Position numbers and translations under genes: made by a program. Positions 53,019 through 64,000 of a DNA stretch of 64,000 nucleotides are shown piece by piece (the stretch's first letter is position 1; each line of letters opens with the position of its first letter). The notes under the pieces are model-generated. The model was not told the origin of the DNA, searched no databases, and was given only the letters and a program-made list of their open reading frames with translations. The stretch lies in contig MCFH01000036.1 of NCBI GenBank assembly GCA_002104945.1, positions 503,929 through 567,928 of the forward strand, in the 5' to 3' direction. The DNA comes from Piromyces finnis. Taxonomy: Eukaryota > Neocallimastigomycota > Neocallimastigomycetes > Neocallimastigales > Neocallimastigaceae.

Positions 53019-53486
53019 ATTTCTTTTATTGTAGTAAGTAATGTCTTTAGTTTCATTCTTTAGAATGAAACTAATATTAATATAATTATGATTTCTACAA
53101 AAAAATAATTTGTAATTTATTGTATACAATTTCAACTTTCCTCAAAGATAAAATAAATTAAAGAAAAAACCAAAAAAAAAAATTTAATATATTTTCTTTA
53201 TATTTAATAATAATTAATATAAATTTAATTTATTTAATAAAAATAATGTTTTCTAATTCATTTTTTTTATACTTTAAATAGAAATGAATCTAGTCATTTT
53301 TAATTCGTTCAAATGGGATACATATTTCCATTTTACTCCTAAAATTTAAAAAAAAAAAAAATCGAAATACATTAATTTATGATATATTTATGTAAAAACG
53401 TGATTTAAATAACAGTTTATTCTACAAAAAAAAAAGATATTTATAGTTGTTTTTTGACAAAAAAAAATTATTATTACTATAATTAC

Positions 53487-53833
<347 letters not shown>

Positions 53834-55295
53834 TACCTTGAAGTAGATTTAATGATATATAAGAAAAATTACTTATTACCAGTGTAATTGAAATATTAAA
53901 ATTTTTTATTAATTGTTAAATTCAAATAATATTGAAATATTATAAAAATTATATTTTTCTATATAAAAATTATATTTAATGTTTTATATAGAAAAATGAA
54001 ATATGATAACAAAAAGTTTAATCTATGAAAACTTATATATATATGTATATCATTCTACACTCAAAATCAAAAGGCTATTTATTTGAATTTCTATAAAATA
54101 AATAAATATATATATATATTTTTTATAATAATCACTTTGCTTAACCACGCTATATTAAATTTATCCCAGAAAACAAAAAACCATAATCTCTGGGAAAAAA
54201 AAAACAGTTATTTTTATGTATAGTTTACTTTAAAATTTTTTAATATAAAATTTAATTTATATTTGATTTCTACTTTTTTGTAAAGCGACTTTTTTTTTTA
54301 TGGATGCAACATCATTTAAATATTGGCTTCTATAGTTATTTTAAGTAAATTTAAAAGAAAGTGTTTTAAAAAATTTTAACAAAAATAAAAGTTCATTACA
54401 TCGTATCATTAATAATAAGAAGCAATAATAAATAAAAAAGAAATAAGTAATAATACTAGACAAATAAATAATAATAATATTAGATTTATAGAATAAAAAT
54501 AATTGTAATTTAGGGTATTATCTATTATATTATACTTTTTTACTATATAGTTAATAATAATTTATTTAACTATAATAAAGATAAATAACAATAAATAATA
54601 ATACCAAATTAAAAGTTGTTTGTATTGTTATGTTATTTCATTATAATATAATATTTATATAATATTTTTATAATTATTTTAGTTGTATTGATCCATATAA
54701 AACTACAGATTATATAAACTGATTGTACCATTTTTGATATATTATGGAATTAGTAAACATAAATTTATTATTATGAATTTTAAGTAACTTAAAATAAGTT
54801 AGAGCTTAATTATTTTATCAAAATTTTATAATAAAATTAAACTTTAACACTGCTAATATTTTGATTATTGAAAGAGATCAAAATATATAACTTTTGTTAA
54901 ATTAATGGCTAACTTTAATATTCAATAACTTCTTTATTAAATTACACTTTAAAAGTAAAAAAAAATAAATGCTTCTATTAAATAAAACTATTTTGATGTT
55001 TAATGTAACAATCCATATTATTTCTTATAAATCATTTTATAAAAATATAGCTTATACAATTATATAGTAAGATATAATAATATAATAATATTTTTTTTTT
55101 GAACTAACATTCGAAATTAAGGTTTTATCAAATTATATCAATTTTTCTTCGAACTGGAGAATCAAAATAAAGTAAGGTAAATATATAATTTTTATAAAAT
55201 ATTATAAAAGAATAGTAATATATTTCATTAAATTAAATAATTAACCCTAGAATAAATATTTAATATATTATCTAAATATTCTTAATATTTCTTTA
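53834..55295. other. Intergenic region, nothing recognised
   Basis: AT-rich DNA with no supportable gene or RNA between the AAT array and the LINE scrap. Confidence 0.6.
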
Positions 55296-55470
55296 GTAAT
55301 AACACTCATGGTTATTGCTTTATACCTTTTGAACATTGATCATTATTTGCCAATAACATAAGTGACCGTCAAAAATGAAGAGATTCTACGTATTTTGTTT
55401 AATATTTAATATAACACTTTTAAAAGTTCTTTTCATTCCCTAGAATTATCATTATCGTTATTTAGAGTTA
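55296..55470 (-). mobile_element. Decayed scrap of LINE 3' coding region
   Basis: Segments such as CCTTTTGAACATTGA, CCAATA, ACCGTCAA and GTTCTTTTCATTCCC occur in the same order as in 58734-58920 of the intact LINE, with many substitutions and small deletions. It is far more diverged than the three other copies, so it represents an old insertion. Confidence 0.65.
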
Positions 55471-56163
55471 TCAAAAATAAATATATTTTAATATATTAAT
55501 AAATTATTTCTTAATATTTTTTAATACAATTTAACATTATCAATATAATATTACAATTTAGAAATATTTTTACATAAATTATATAAAAGGATTATTATTA
55601 TTTTTTATATCATTATAGTTATTCTATTAATCAAGAAGGATGATTAGTATTATGGTATTATTTTTTATGAAATAAATATTAAATCCATCCTATATTGTTA
55701 ATGCAATTTTAATTTTTAAAATGAATTATATAATATTTTATTGCTTATACACATTAAATACACATTAAATACACTTTATAATTTATCTAAATTTTAATCT
55801 TTTTTCTTTTTTATTATAATTATTAACTTTATTTTTTATAATTATTTACATGAAATTGAAATTAGTTTAATAACAAATATATATAGGAATTAATTAATTT
55901 ACATATAATATTATAATATCATTTAATTTTATAATAGTAGGAGGTGAATGAAGTATTAAAGTAAAATATGTTTTATTAAATAAAATATAAGATATGTAAT
56001 ATATTTAATACTTTAGGATATGTTATATTTAGAATAGTAATATATAATAATAATGATAATAAGGATAAGATGGAATTTATATTTGGTTATTATTCATTTT
56101 TTTTTTTTTTTTAGTTGTTGGTTTCATTTATTTTTTTAATTATTTTATTTTTTTTTATTATAG
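55471..56163. other. 3' region of the sHSP pseudogene cassette
   Basis: From about 55740 this matches the 3' region of copies 1, 3 and 4. A short part near 55470-55500 also resembles spacer at about 20450. No gene. Confidence 0.6.
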
Positions 56164-56808
56164 TTATTGTACTAGAATTGTACGACGTTGAGTTTTTGGT
56201 ATTGAAATTTTAGGAATAATTACTTCTAATACTCCATTTTCCATTTTAGCTTCAATCTTTTCAATATCTCCTGTTTCAGGAATACTAAAGGATCTTGAAA
56301 ATTTACCATATTCACATTCCATTTTTGAATATTTCATTCCTTCAACATTATTTTTCTTTGCTCTTTCTCCTGAAATACTAATAATATTATCTTCTGATAA
56401 TTCCATATGAATTTATTCTTTACTCATTCCTGGTAAATCAATTTGTATATAATAATTCTTTTCATCTTCACATAAATTATTCTTTGGACGGAAATCAACT
56501 AATTTATAAACATCTTTATCAAATGGATGGTAGGATGATTGTCCTTTAACACTAGATTTTGTATTTGATTTACCGGCGGTAGCTTTTGTATTTGGTTTAG
56601 CAATGGTGGTGGCATTAGAATGAAGTTGAGTAGGATAAGCATAAGGAGAATAACCAAAGAAGAAACCAGGGAAAGCAGTAGAAGTGAAAGGATGAGAATA
56701 GTCTTCACCGTCATCAGAAATATCACACTTGTTATCATCCAAGATAGAATTATTTAAGATAGAACGGTCACTTTCACGAATTGGATCATTTAAAAAGAAT
56801 AAAGACAT
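56164..56808 (-). pseudogene. Small heat-shock protein (Hsp20), copy 8, nonsense mutation
   Basis: Collinear with the 214-codon group, but codon 132 is TAA (56415-56413) where the other copies have CAA, just after LPGMSKE. The product would be 131 residues and lack most of the alpha-crystallin domain. The downstream 80 codons remain open and nearly identical to the paralogues, so the mutation is recent. Other private changes: Ile in CDISDD, Thr in FTSTAF and Ser in GYSPY. Its promoter block, including the HSE-like element, is intact. Confidence 0.92.
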
Positions 56809-57850
56809 TTTTGATATTTTGATATTTCTTTTTTTTAAATATATTTTAATTATATGATTGTTATTTTATAATTGTTATTTTATAATTGTTATTTTATAAT
56901 TGATTTTAATTTTATATATTAATTTTAAATTATTGATAATATATAATATATAGTTTTATAGTTATATAAGTTATATAGTTATATAGTTGTATAGTTGTGT
57001 AGTTGAATAGTTGAATAGTTGTATAGTTATAACACTTTTATATTAAATATTTATTTTATTTATATTTAATAATATTTTATTTATTAATATTTTTAATATT
57101 ATTTATTTAATAATTAAATAATGAATATAATGATTATTTAAAAAAAAAAAAAAAAAAGAATGTTTGAGGTATTTATATTTTTTCATATAAAATAAAAAGT
57201 CTCTTTTTTTTCTTTCTTTCTTTCTTTCGTTAAATTATTTTATTATTATTTTATTAATGAATTATAAAAACAGAAAAAAAATTAAAATTATTCTCTTTCT
57301 ATAAAATTACAGAATTTTGTAGAAATTTTTAAATGTCGATTTTTCTATAGAAGAAATTTTTTTAAAAAATTTTTTATATTAATTTTTCCACCAATTTGTA
57401 GAATTTTTTTTTAAAAAGAATTTTTAAATTTTTACCAAGAAAGACAATAAAAATCATTGAAATCATGCCAGACCATCTTTAAAAACCGATAATTTAGCAG
57501 AATATTTACTAATATTTTATATGCTGATGCTTTATATGCTGATCCTTTATAATAATGATATCTTACAATATTTTATAATATTTTATAATAAATGTATACT
57601 TTTTTGAATAATCTTAATACGAATATTGCATTTATTTTAAAATATTAAATAATTTCATTTATAATAATGATGAATGATGATTTTAATTGATTTATGAATC
57701 ATTATTATTTATTTATTTTCTTTTTCATTAATTGTCTTAGATATATATACTTATATATATTTATATATTTCTTAATTAAAATGGTTTAAATGTCAGAAAC
57801 TATCAAAAATAAATATATTTTAATATGGTAATAAAACATTACTTACATAT
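56809..57850. other. Promoter block and spacer of the sHSP pseudogene
   Basis: Matches 19443-20510 with only small differences, then breaks off abruptly at about 57850 where the second-lineage LINE relic begins. No gene of its own. Confidence 0.75.
57297..57324. promoter_or_regulatory. Degenerate heat-shock element upstream of the sHSP pseudogene
   Basis: Same block as at 19948-19975: TTC at 57297, GAA at 57312 and GAA at 57322. Inferred HSE. Confidence 0.4.
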
Positions 57851-58391
57851 GTATGAATGTCAGAACACTTTGTGTTACAGATGTAACTTGACCACTTAAA
57901 GGTCTTCTTAGGCTTTTTGAAACCACCAGAAGTGTCTTTTTTACAAGACACAAGGATCGGTTTGTGATCAGAAACATCGTGAAAAATTTCACAAACTGAA
58001 GATTTGTTTATGTGTTCTGTCATAGCTTTGTTGTATATAACATGGTCAATGCATGAAGATTTAGATCCTTTTTCCCATGTAAAATTATTACCAGTTAGCT
58101 CAGCCATAGTTCAATCAGGGAAGTGTTGTGATATATAAGATTTGATTTTAATAGCAGATGTATTGAAGTCTCCTACAAGGATAGTTGGGTGGTTGAATTT
58201 GTTATGTGTTGTTAACCACTTATTAAGTTCATCAAAGGCAATTAATCTAGCATCCGGCCATCTAGTTTGCGGAAATTAAATATTACCTATGGTACATCTC
58301 TGGTTCCAAAATGACAGTATTGTAACTTAAATAATGTACTTATATAGAAGAGGTTCAGGAGTAAAGGAACAAGAGTTATGAACACATGTAA
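57851..58391 (-). pseudogene. Endonuclease-domain relic of a second LINE lineage
   Basis: On the minus strand it reads part of an apurinic-type endonuclease: GNI-stop-FPQ, PTILVGDFN, then a stop, then FTWEKGSKSSCIDHVIYN and VSDHKPILVS. The order of motifs follows the intact family (ILVGDFN, SDIDHALIN, VSDHKPLL), but the sequence is strongly diverged, so it is a different, older LINE subfamily. At least two in-frame stops and the loss of both ends make it non-functional. The longest open part is 58107-57820. Confidence 0.8.
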
Positions 58392-58669
58392 TATAAAAAA
58401 TTAAAAATAAATTTTTTTTTTTTTTTTTAACGGCATCAAATATTTTAAACTTTATTATTAATTTAATTAAAATTATAATACATGTAATAAAAAAAATTAA
58501 AAATAAAAATAAAAATAAAAAAAATATGTTTAAATAAGCACAAATGAATAAAAATTGGGTATAATGTATTCTAGTAATTTTAATTAAAGTAAGAAAGCCA
58601 CTATCATACTAAAGTATAATAATTGTATTTGACTTCCAATGGGACACCGAGCCAAAGATCAAAATTTTG

Positions 58670-61600
58670 TCATGGAACAAAATTATGATCTCCATTGGTT
58701 GCGCTGGCCCTCCTGGCCTGTCTTACTGTTTCTTCAGCATTGACGCTCTTGGATGTTGCTTCAAACCTTTTGAACATTGACCATTGCTGGCCAATAGCAA
58801 AAGGCATGATTTTGGTTAGAAGTTCCGCGGTTACCGTCAAGAATGGTGTTCCTTCGTTAGTACCAGATTGAATCTGACGCTTACAAAGTTCTTTCCATTC
58901 CCTTGAATTGTAATTAATATTGTTAAAACTTCTTCCCCCAAGAAGGAATTTAAATATTTTACTGCACACACTAGAATAATCATACACATTAATATTCACC
59001 GGATTATTAGAACTATTACTATCATCAACTAAATTACTATCTAAATTAGAATTATTATCTTCACTATTGCTATCATTACTAATATTATTATTTCTATTAT
59101 TGTTATTATTACTATTGTTATTATTAATATTATTACTATTACTATTACTGTTATTGCTATCTCTGCTGATATTAACATTTTCATTATTATTGATAGGACT
59201 ATTGGAATTACGTTGACTGAAAAAATTTAATAGATGGACTATAGAATCATAATGTTTAATACGGATATCTCTAAATGTTGGACAATCTAATAACCAATGT
59301 TTAATACTTTGAACACCACACTTGCAACATGGACAGTAGTTAGGACAAACTGGATCAACAAATTTAGCAGCTTTGGCAACTCTAGCATCCAACTTGTATC
59401 CGCTTCTTGCTTTCAATAGCCAGTAGAAGCCATAGGCAAACTCTGGGTATTCATAACATAATTTAATAAAATCTTTAGTTTCAATAAACTTATTATCATC
59501 ATAATATTGCGCTTTGATTGAATTCCCTTTGAGATCTTTCCAATAAAAGTTTTTAACTGCTTTAACATCTCCATGTTTCTTTAGTTTTTTATCAAGTGTC
59601 CCACTTGATTTGCACCACGTGTATTTTCTAAATTTAGGAATGTAATTGACAAGGTGTGAGATAATACAATTTGAGTTTTTCCATTTGTTAAAACATCTAA
59701 CCTGAGCTAACGCACATTTGGCTGACAATGGAGGAACATTCAAATCTTTTGAGATAGAGTATAAAGATATAAACGATACAGCTTTATGAACTCCGGCAAC
59801 CCATCGTATTCTTTTGTTAACATGCTTCTGAGCAATTCTAGACCTGGCTTTGTTGGATCCAAGTAATGGTGCAAAGTATGAAACTCTGCTAATCACTTGT
59901 GAGTTAAGTACTAGTTTTTTGAAAGGAATAGGAATATTAGGATTTCTTAAGAATTTACTGACTGAGAAAAGCCCTTTCAAAACCTTGTTATTAAAAGCTT
60001 TAATAACTGGTTTAAGGGACAGATTCTTATCAAATGGAACACCAAGATAAGTATAGCAATCAGTAGTTGGAATGGGTTGTCCTGCTAAGTAAAATGTTGG
60101 ATCTCTCTTGTTCTGATTTTCTATTGATTCAGGACGAATCACCATCGTTGAACATTTCTGGATACCAAATTCCATTTCATTATACAAGGCCCATTCATTA
60201 ACTCTTCTAAGCATCTTTTTTAAGCATCCTCTTGTTGGAGCACAAATAACTATATCATCTGCAAAAAGTCCACTACAGCATCGAGTGTCACCTAAACTGA
60301 CTCCTAGATCTTCGCACTCTTTAAAAATATCATTAATAAAGAGATTAAAAAGAATAGGCGAAAGTGGGCAACCTTGACGGACTCCTTTCTTCACATCAAA
60401 AGATTTCGAGAATTGTCCATCTAATTTGACATTAGCCTTAGATGTTAAATATAAATTTTTGATAAATTGTAGACTCTTACCTCGGATTCCTAAACAATCT
60501 AATTTATGGAGAATATTACCGATTGGGACTGAATCGTATGCTTTCCTGAGATCTAAAAAGGCCAAATATGTCTCTTTATTATCTAATTGACGTCTACGGC
60601 ATATTTCTTGGATTGAAATGAAAAGACTAATACTTTCTTCCTTTTTTCGAAAACCAAATTGTTCAGGTCTAATGAAATTATTCTTTAAACCATATTCTGA
60701 GATTCTAGTGGTGACAATTTTGGAAATCAACTTAATACCATTATTGATAAGTGATATACCTCGATAGTTATCACAATCTGTCAAATCTCCCTTCTTAGGA
60801 ATAGAAACAATACTGGATTCATTCCATGAGTTGGGGAAATCTCCATCCCAAATACGGTTGAATAATTTAAGAATAAAATTTAAACCATGAGCATCATTAT
60901 CTGAAGTAGTATTACCAGAAGAATTATTATCTGTAGCATTATTAGAATCATTACTTGATGGAATTAATGCTTTGTAAAATTCAATTGGAATACCATCCGG
61001 ACCTGATGCTTTATAATTTGGAGTAGTGAGGATAGCTGACTTGACTTCATCAATACTAATATCTTGGTTGATATCCCACTCATCAAGCATAGGAAGTGAA
61101 AAACGTTTATTCGTTGGTTCTTCATACCAATGCTCCAAATCAAGACTTACACCACTTGGGTCTGATGCAAGATTTTCGAAATGATCATGCCACACATCTA
61201 GTTGTTCTTCCGTAGCAACAACTAATTCTCCATTTTTATTTTTAATTGGTTGAGCAATAAAGAAAGAATCTTTTCCAATTTTTGCAGTTTTCTTGATCCA
61301 TTTCCAGGCCTTCTTAGGATTATGACTCTTCATATACTCACATCCTGTTTTAATCCAATGAAGATATTCTTGCTTCCTAAATTCATTACATCTTTTGTGG
61401 ATGTAATCAATGAGTTTACGGTAGATTTTAATTCTTTTAATAAATTCATCTATATCATAAATTCTTTCTTTTTTAAATCTCTTATACAACTTCATTTTGA
61501 TTTTTTGGAGATTAAAAATTTGTTGTGAAATATGAAATGAAGACTTTATAACATTATTTGCTGAGGTAATACTGAGCTCGTCTGCAATTGAAAAAGCAGT

Positions 61601-63163
61601 TGAAGTAAACTCTTTGGAAAGTTCATCTGTAGAAACATTAGGATCGTTGAATTTTGCTGAAAGAATTTGGAATTTATTATGACTAAGAATAGATTCCTTT
61701 TCCTCAATACATTTTAATCTATTCCATTTCAGAATTTTCTTAGGAACATTAAAGTCATTAGAAAAATCTTCCATAGGAATAATTTTACCATTAATAAGAA
61801 GTGGCTTATGGTCTGATACAGGATAAAAATTATTTATAAATGATCCTGAGTGAATAAGATCTTTCATCTTCGAATTGATAAGAGCATGGTCAATGTCGGA
61901 AGATTGATCACCTCGAGTCCAAGAGATAGTCGACCCTCTAAGCGGAAGAATTTCCCAATCTCCTAATCCATTAGTTGATAACCAGTTGGATAATTTTACT
62001 TTAGACATATTAAAATCACCAACAAGAATCGATGGATGGGATGAATGAGTTTGTAACCACAAGCGAGCTTCTAACTTTGCATGATCAACATAGATGTTGT
62101 GATGACTATGAGGCATATAAACATTTCCAATCGAGCATTTGAATCTATTCCAGAGACTAAAAGTATAAATAGAAATAATATACTTTCCAGAGAAGTTTTC
62201 AAGTGAGGCTTGACATGAATTGTGAAAACCTAAATATAAACCTCTCATTCCCGGAACTGATTCGTCAGCTTTCTTGAAAAAGTGTCTATAGTTTCGCAAA
62301 GTAACACGACAAGGATAATCTGTATTCGATCCAGAACCATTACCAGTTTCTTGGAAACATAAGAATAATGGTTTGAAAATAGCTGTGAAATAGCTAATAC
62401 TATCTCTCTTTTCGTGATTCCACCCATTGGTGTTCCAACTAAGACAAAAAGAAAAGTTATCAGGCTTGTTGGATGAGGAAGAATCGTTGCTATTATTATT
62501 ATTATTAAAGTCATCGTTATTAATGGATGATGCATCAGAGGAATAAGTAGAACTATTACTAGATGGCTGTGAAACTGAAGAACTATCAACTATTGAACTG
62601 TTATCAGAGTTGATAGAGCTATTAGAATTAAATGTTGAATGTTGAGATTGAAATTGTGTTTGCTGTAGATCTGGAATATTTTCATGATTGGAAACTTGTT
62701 GAAGATCTTGTTGAAGATCTAGTTGAAGATCGGATTGTTGATGAGATTGTTGAACTGATTGTTGAAATGATTGTTGAATAGAATGTTGATGTTTATTAGA
62801 AACTAAAATTTTACGTTTGAGAGTGGAAAAAGTGTATTTGTGATTCCTTCTACTACGAGCTGAAAAGGAAATTGAGGTAACTGAAAGTTTCTTCTTTAAC
62901 ATGTGTAAGATTTTAATACAATCTTTCGATGAACCATGAACCTTGACTAAGAAAAAGTGATCATTGAAAGTCTGAAAATATTTAACACTAATAACTGAAT
63001 TAAATTTATCTTCTAGAATAACCTCGAGTTTTTCCCATAGCATATTTACTGACCATGATCGAATACCACGGATAAAGAAGGAGCGAATATCATCTAAGGG
63101 GATACCATAAGACCGGGTACCACGTCTAATATAATTCTTGTCTTTAATATAAAGGACTGACAT
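58670..63163 (-). CDS. LINE polyprotein: APE endonuclease, reverse transcriptase, zinc finger (intact)
   Basis: 1,497 residues, one ORF. Residues 1-115 are a basic region starting MSVLYIKDKNYIRRGTRSYG that may bind nucleic acid. Residues about 120-235 are Gln- then Ser/Asn-rich. The endonuclease spans about 238-460 (CLSWNTNGW, CFQETG, NVYMPHSH, ILVGDFNMS, DIDHALIN, VSDHKPLL); it nicks the target DNA. The RT spans about 690-1000: PDGIPIEFYK, SIPKKGD, YRGISL, RPEQFGFR, FLDLRKAYDSVP, GVRQGCPLSP and FADD at about 965. A CPCCKC...H...C finger lies near 1275, then an Asn/Ser linker shorter than in copy 1, then a conserved C-terminus. No separate ORF1 or RNase H domain is seen. This places it among single-ORF, APE-type non-LTR elements; the clade is not assigned. 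Confidence 0.95.
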   Translation of the reverse strand: MSVLYIKDKNYIRRGTRSYGIPLDDIRSFFIRGIRSWSVNMLWEKLEVILEDKFNSVISVKYFQTFNDHFFLVKVHGSSKDCIKILHMLKKKLSVTSISFSARSRRNHKYTFSTLKRKILVSNKHQHSIQQSFQQSVQQSHQQSDLQLDLQQDLQQVSNHENIPDLQQTQFQSQHSTFNSNSSINSDNSSIVDSSSVSQPSSNSSTYSSDASSINNDDFNNNNNSNDSSSSNKPDNFSFCLSWNTNGWNHEKRDSISYFTAIFKPLFLCFQETGNGSGSNTDYPCRVTLRNYRHFFKKADESVPGMRGLYLGFHNSCQASLENFSGKYIISIYTFSLWNRFKCSIGNVYMPHSHHNIYVDHAKLEARLWLQTHSSHPSILVGDFNMSKVKLSNWLSTNGLGDWEILPLRGSTISWTRGDQSSDIDHALINSKMKDLIHSGSFINNFYPVSDHKPLLINGKIIPMEDFSNDFNVPKKILKWNRLKCIEEKESILSHNKFQILSAKFNDPNVSTDELSKEFTSTAFSIADELSITSANNVIKSSFHISQQIFNLQKIKMKLYKRFKKERIYDIDEFIKRIKIYRKLIDYIHKRCNEFRKQEYLHWIKTGCEYMKSHNPKKAWKWIKKTAKIGKDSFFIAQPIKNKNGELVVATEEQLDVWHDHFENLASDPSGVSLDLEHWYEEPTNKRFSLPMLDEWDINQDISIDEVKSAILTTPNYKASGPDGIPIEFYKALIPSSNDSNNATDNNSSGNTTSDNDAHGLNFILKLFNRIWDGDFPNSWNESSIVSIPKKGDLTDCDNYRGISLINNGIKLISKIVTTRISEYGLKNNFIRPEQFGFRKKEESISLFISIQEICRRRQLDNKETYLAFLDLRKAYDSVPIGNILHKLDCLGIRGKSLQFIKNLYLTSKANVKLDGQFSKSFDVKKGVRQGCPLSPILFNLFINDIFKECEDLGVSLGDTRCCSGLFADDIVICAPTRGCLKKMLRRVNEWALYNEMEFGIQKCSTMVIRPESIENQNKRDPTFYLAGQPIPTTDCYTYLGVPFDKNLSLKPVIKAFNNKVLKGLFSVSKFLRNPNIPIPFKKLVLNSQVISRVSYFAPLLGSNKARSRIAQKHVNKRIRWVAGVHKAVSFISLYSISKDLNVPPLSAKCALAQVRCFNKWKNSNCIISHLVNYIPKFRKYTWCKSSGTLDKKLKKHGDVKAVKNFYWKDLKGNSIKAQYYDDNKFIETKDFIKLCYEYPEFAYGFYWLLKARSGYKLDARVAKAAKFVDPVCPNYCPCCKCGVQSIKHWLLDCPTFRDIRIKHYDSIVHLLNFFSQRNSNSPINNNENVNISRDSNNSNSNSNNINNNNSNNNNNRNNNISNDSNSEDNNSNLDSNLVDDSNSSNNPVNINVYDYSSVCSKIFKFLLGGRSFNNINYNSREWKELCKRQIQSGTNEGTPFLTVTAELLTKIMPFAIGQQWSMFKRFEATSKSVNAEETVRQARRASATNGDHNFVP

Positions 63164-63806
63164 GATAATAAATTCTAATTAAAAATATTGAATATAAAAT
63201 AAATACTAATAAAAATTATAAATATAACGTATATGGAAAAAAAATCTGTCTCTCTCTCTCTTCTTAAAAGTACTGGATAGTACAAAAATTGTTACGATGC
63301 TTTGTTTAAAGTTTCTTTTTTTGAATTCTAGTTGTAAATTTTCTTTAAAAATTCTAGTTTTGGTTTGTTGTTAGTAAATTCGAATCGCTTTTTGACACTA
63401 AACTTGTTTGACTTTACTTTTCATTAAATATTTAAATTGGTAAAAAATTTGAATCAAGAATGTCGACACCAGAAAGCTTGTGACTAGTATTTTTACATGA
63501 TGTAGAGTGAATCAGTCTCTTACAAGAAACAATACAACAATAGCTACATGAATATAAAAATACAATGCAAATGCTAAAGTTGACTACATTGGATTCTTAC
63601 AAGAGAAGAGTAGTACTACATGAATACATGAATAAAAGAAAAAAATACAGCAACAAAATGTATTACTCTTCTAATTAAATACTATACAAACTTACCTGAA
63701 TATCAAACATTCAACTTATTCATCAAATACTTAATTCGATGAATAAAATGTTTTTTAATCGCTCAGTACCATGAGCTTAGTCCTAATAATTTTCCCTTAA
63801 AGACTA

Positions 63807-63995
63807 ACCAAGCATCCATTGCGCAATGCTTGGATTTAATTCTTTCTACTCTCTCAGTACCATGAGCATGAGTAGACCCCCTTGATAAACTCCATTATTA
63901 AATAAATGAAGGCACGTTCCTAAGAGGGCACCAAGCATCCATTGCGCAATACTTGGATTTAATTCTTTCTACTCTCTCAGTACCATGAGCATGAG
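63807..63995 (-). repeat. Tandem 5' monomers of the LINE (123-bp period)
   Basis: ACCAAGCATCCATTGCGCAA starts at 63807 and again at 63930. Each unit carries the ATTGCGCAAT palindrome and CTCAGTACCATGAG. Copy 1 has only one unit. By analogy with rodent L1 monomers these may be promoter units; this is inferred. Confidence 0.8.
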
Positions 63996-64000
63996 TTTTT

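Larger units (their letters stand above)
58412..63995 (-). mobile_element. Near full-length LINE, copy 3, intact ORF
   Basis: Poly-A tail (T run 58412-58428), 3' UTR, a 1,497-codon ORF, a 5' UTR of about 640 bp up to the monomers, and then tandem 5' monomers with a 123-bp period (63807-63929 and a partial one, 63930-63995). At 63996 the second monomer stops matching and a T run begins, so the element's 5' end is probably there, 5 bp from the window edge. No target-site duplication can be checked. All domains are present, making this the best candidate for an active copy. Confidence 0.93.

Noticed and set aside
52817-53056. Repeat protein encoded on either strand of the 54-bp minisatellite
   Set aside because: The repeat length is a multiple of three, which opens frames on both strands by chance; no flanking coding sequence.

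Overview
The window looks like nuclear DNA of an anaerobic gut fungus (Neocallimastigomycota). The grounds are extremely A+T-rich intergenic DNA full of homopolymers and AAT/TTTTA arrays, short spliceosomal introns (GTAAGT/GTAAAT/GTATNN donors, mostly TAG acceptors), poly-asparagine tracts, a GTP-type PEP carboxykinase and a receptor-like leucine-rich-repeat (LRR) gene with many tiny exons. A Dictyostelium-like AT-rich protist cannot be fully excluded from sequence alone.

Layout. 1.5-3.3 kb: a two-exon, Cys-rich (PAN/apple-like) single-pass membrane protein. 4.2-13.9 kb: two tandem small heat-shock protein (sHSP, Hsp20) cassettes with a 5.6-kb APE-type LINE between them. 14.4-17.6 kb (minus): a 12-exon LRR receptor-like gene with frameshifts in its cytoplasmic tail. 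18.4-22.0 kb: the sHSP pair again, inverted and without the LINE. 22.7 kb: a diverged sHSP. 25.1-27.0 kb (minus): GTP-PEPCK. 27-30.8 kb: AT desert. 31.0-34.4 kb: a near-perfect 1,138-bp-arm palindrome with an sHSP in each arm. 34.5 kb: tRNA-Ala(CGC). 37.1-45.1 kb: 23 exons that splice in frame into one predicted 1,870-residue protein joining an XRN-type 5'-3' exoribonuclease domain, a long TPR array, an Asn tract and a DnaJ J domain. 46.6-49.9 kb (minus): a 5'-truncated LINE. 50.5-51.6 kb (minus): a secreted alpha/beta-hydrolase. 52.6-53.8 kb: minisatellites and a long AAT array. 55.3 kb: a decayed LINE scrap. 56.2 kb: an sHSP pseudogene. 57.9-58.4 kb: a relic of a second LINE lineage. 58.4-64.0 kb (minus): a near full-length LINE with an intact 1,497-codon ORF and tandem 123-bp 5' monomers.

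Two themes stand out. The first is proteostasis: eight sHSP loci (seven nearly identical and apparently exchanging sequence), heat-shock elements upstream, and a TPR-J protein. The second is recent genome churn: inverted segmental duplications, a palindrome, and one LINE family in three states (intact, frameshifted, truncated), one of them with its empty site preserved in a paralogous segment. The best candidate for something undescribed is the XRN-TPR-J fusion. By manual alignment its nuclease domain has lost several metal-binding acidic residues, which suggests an RNA-binding pseudonuclease coupled to Hsp70 recruitment.
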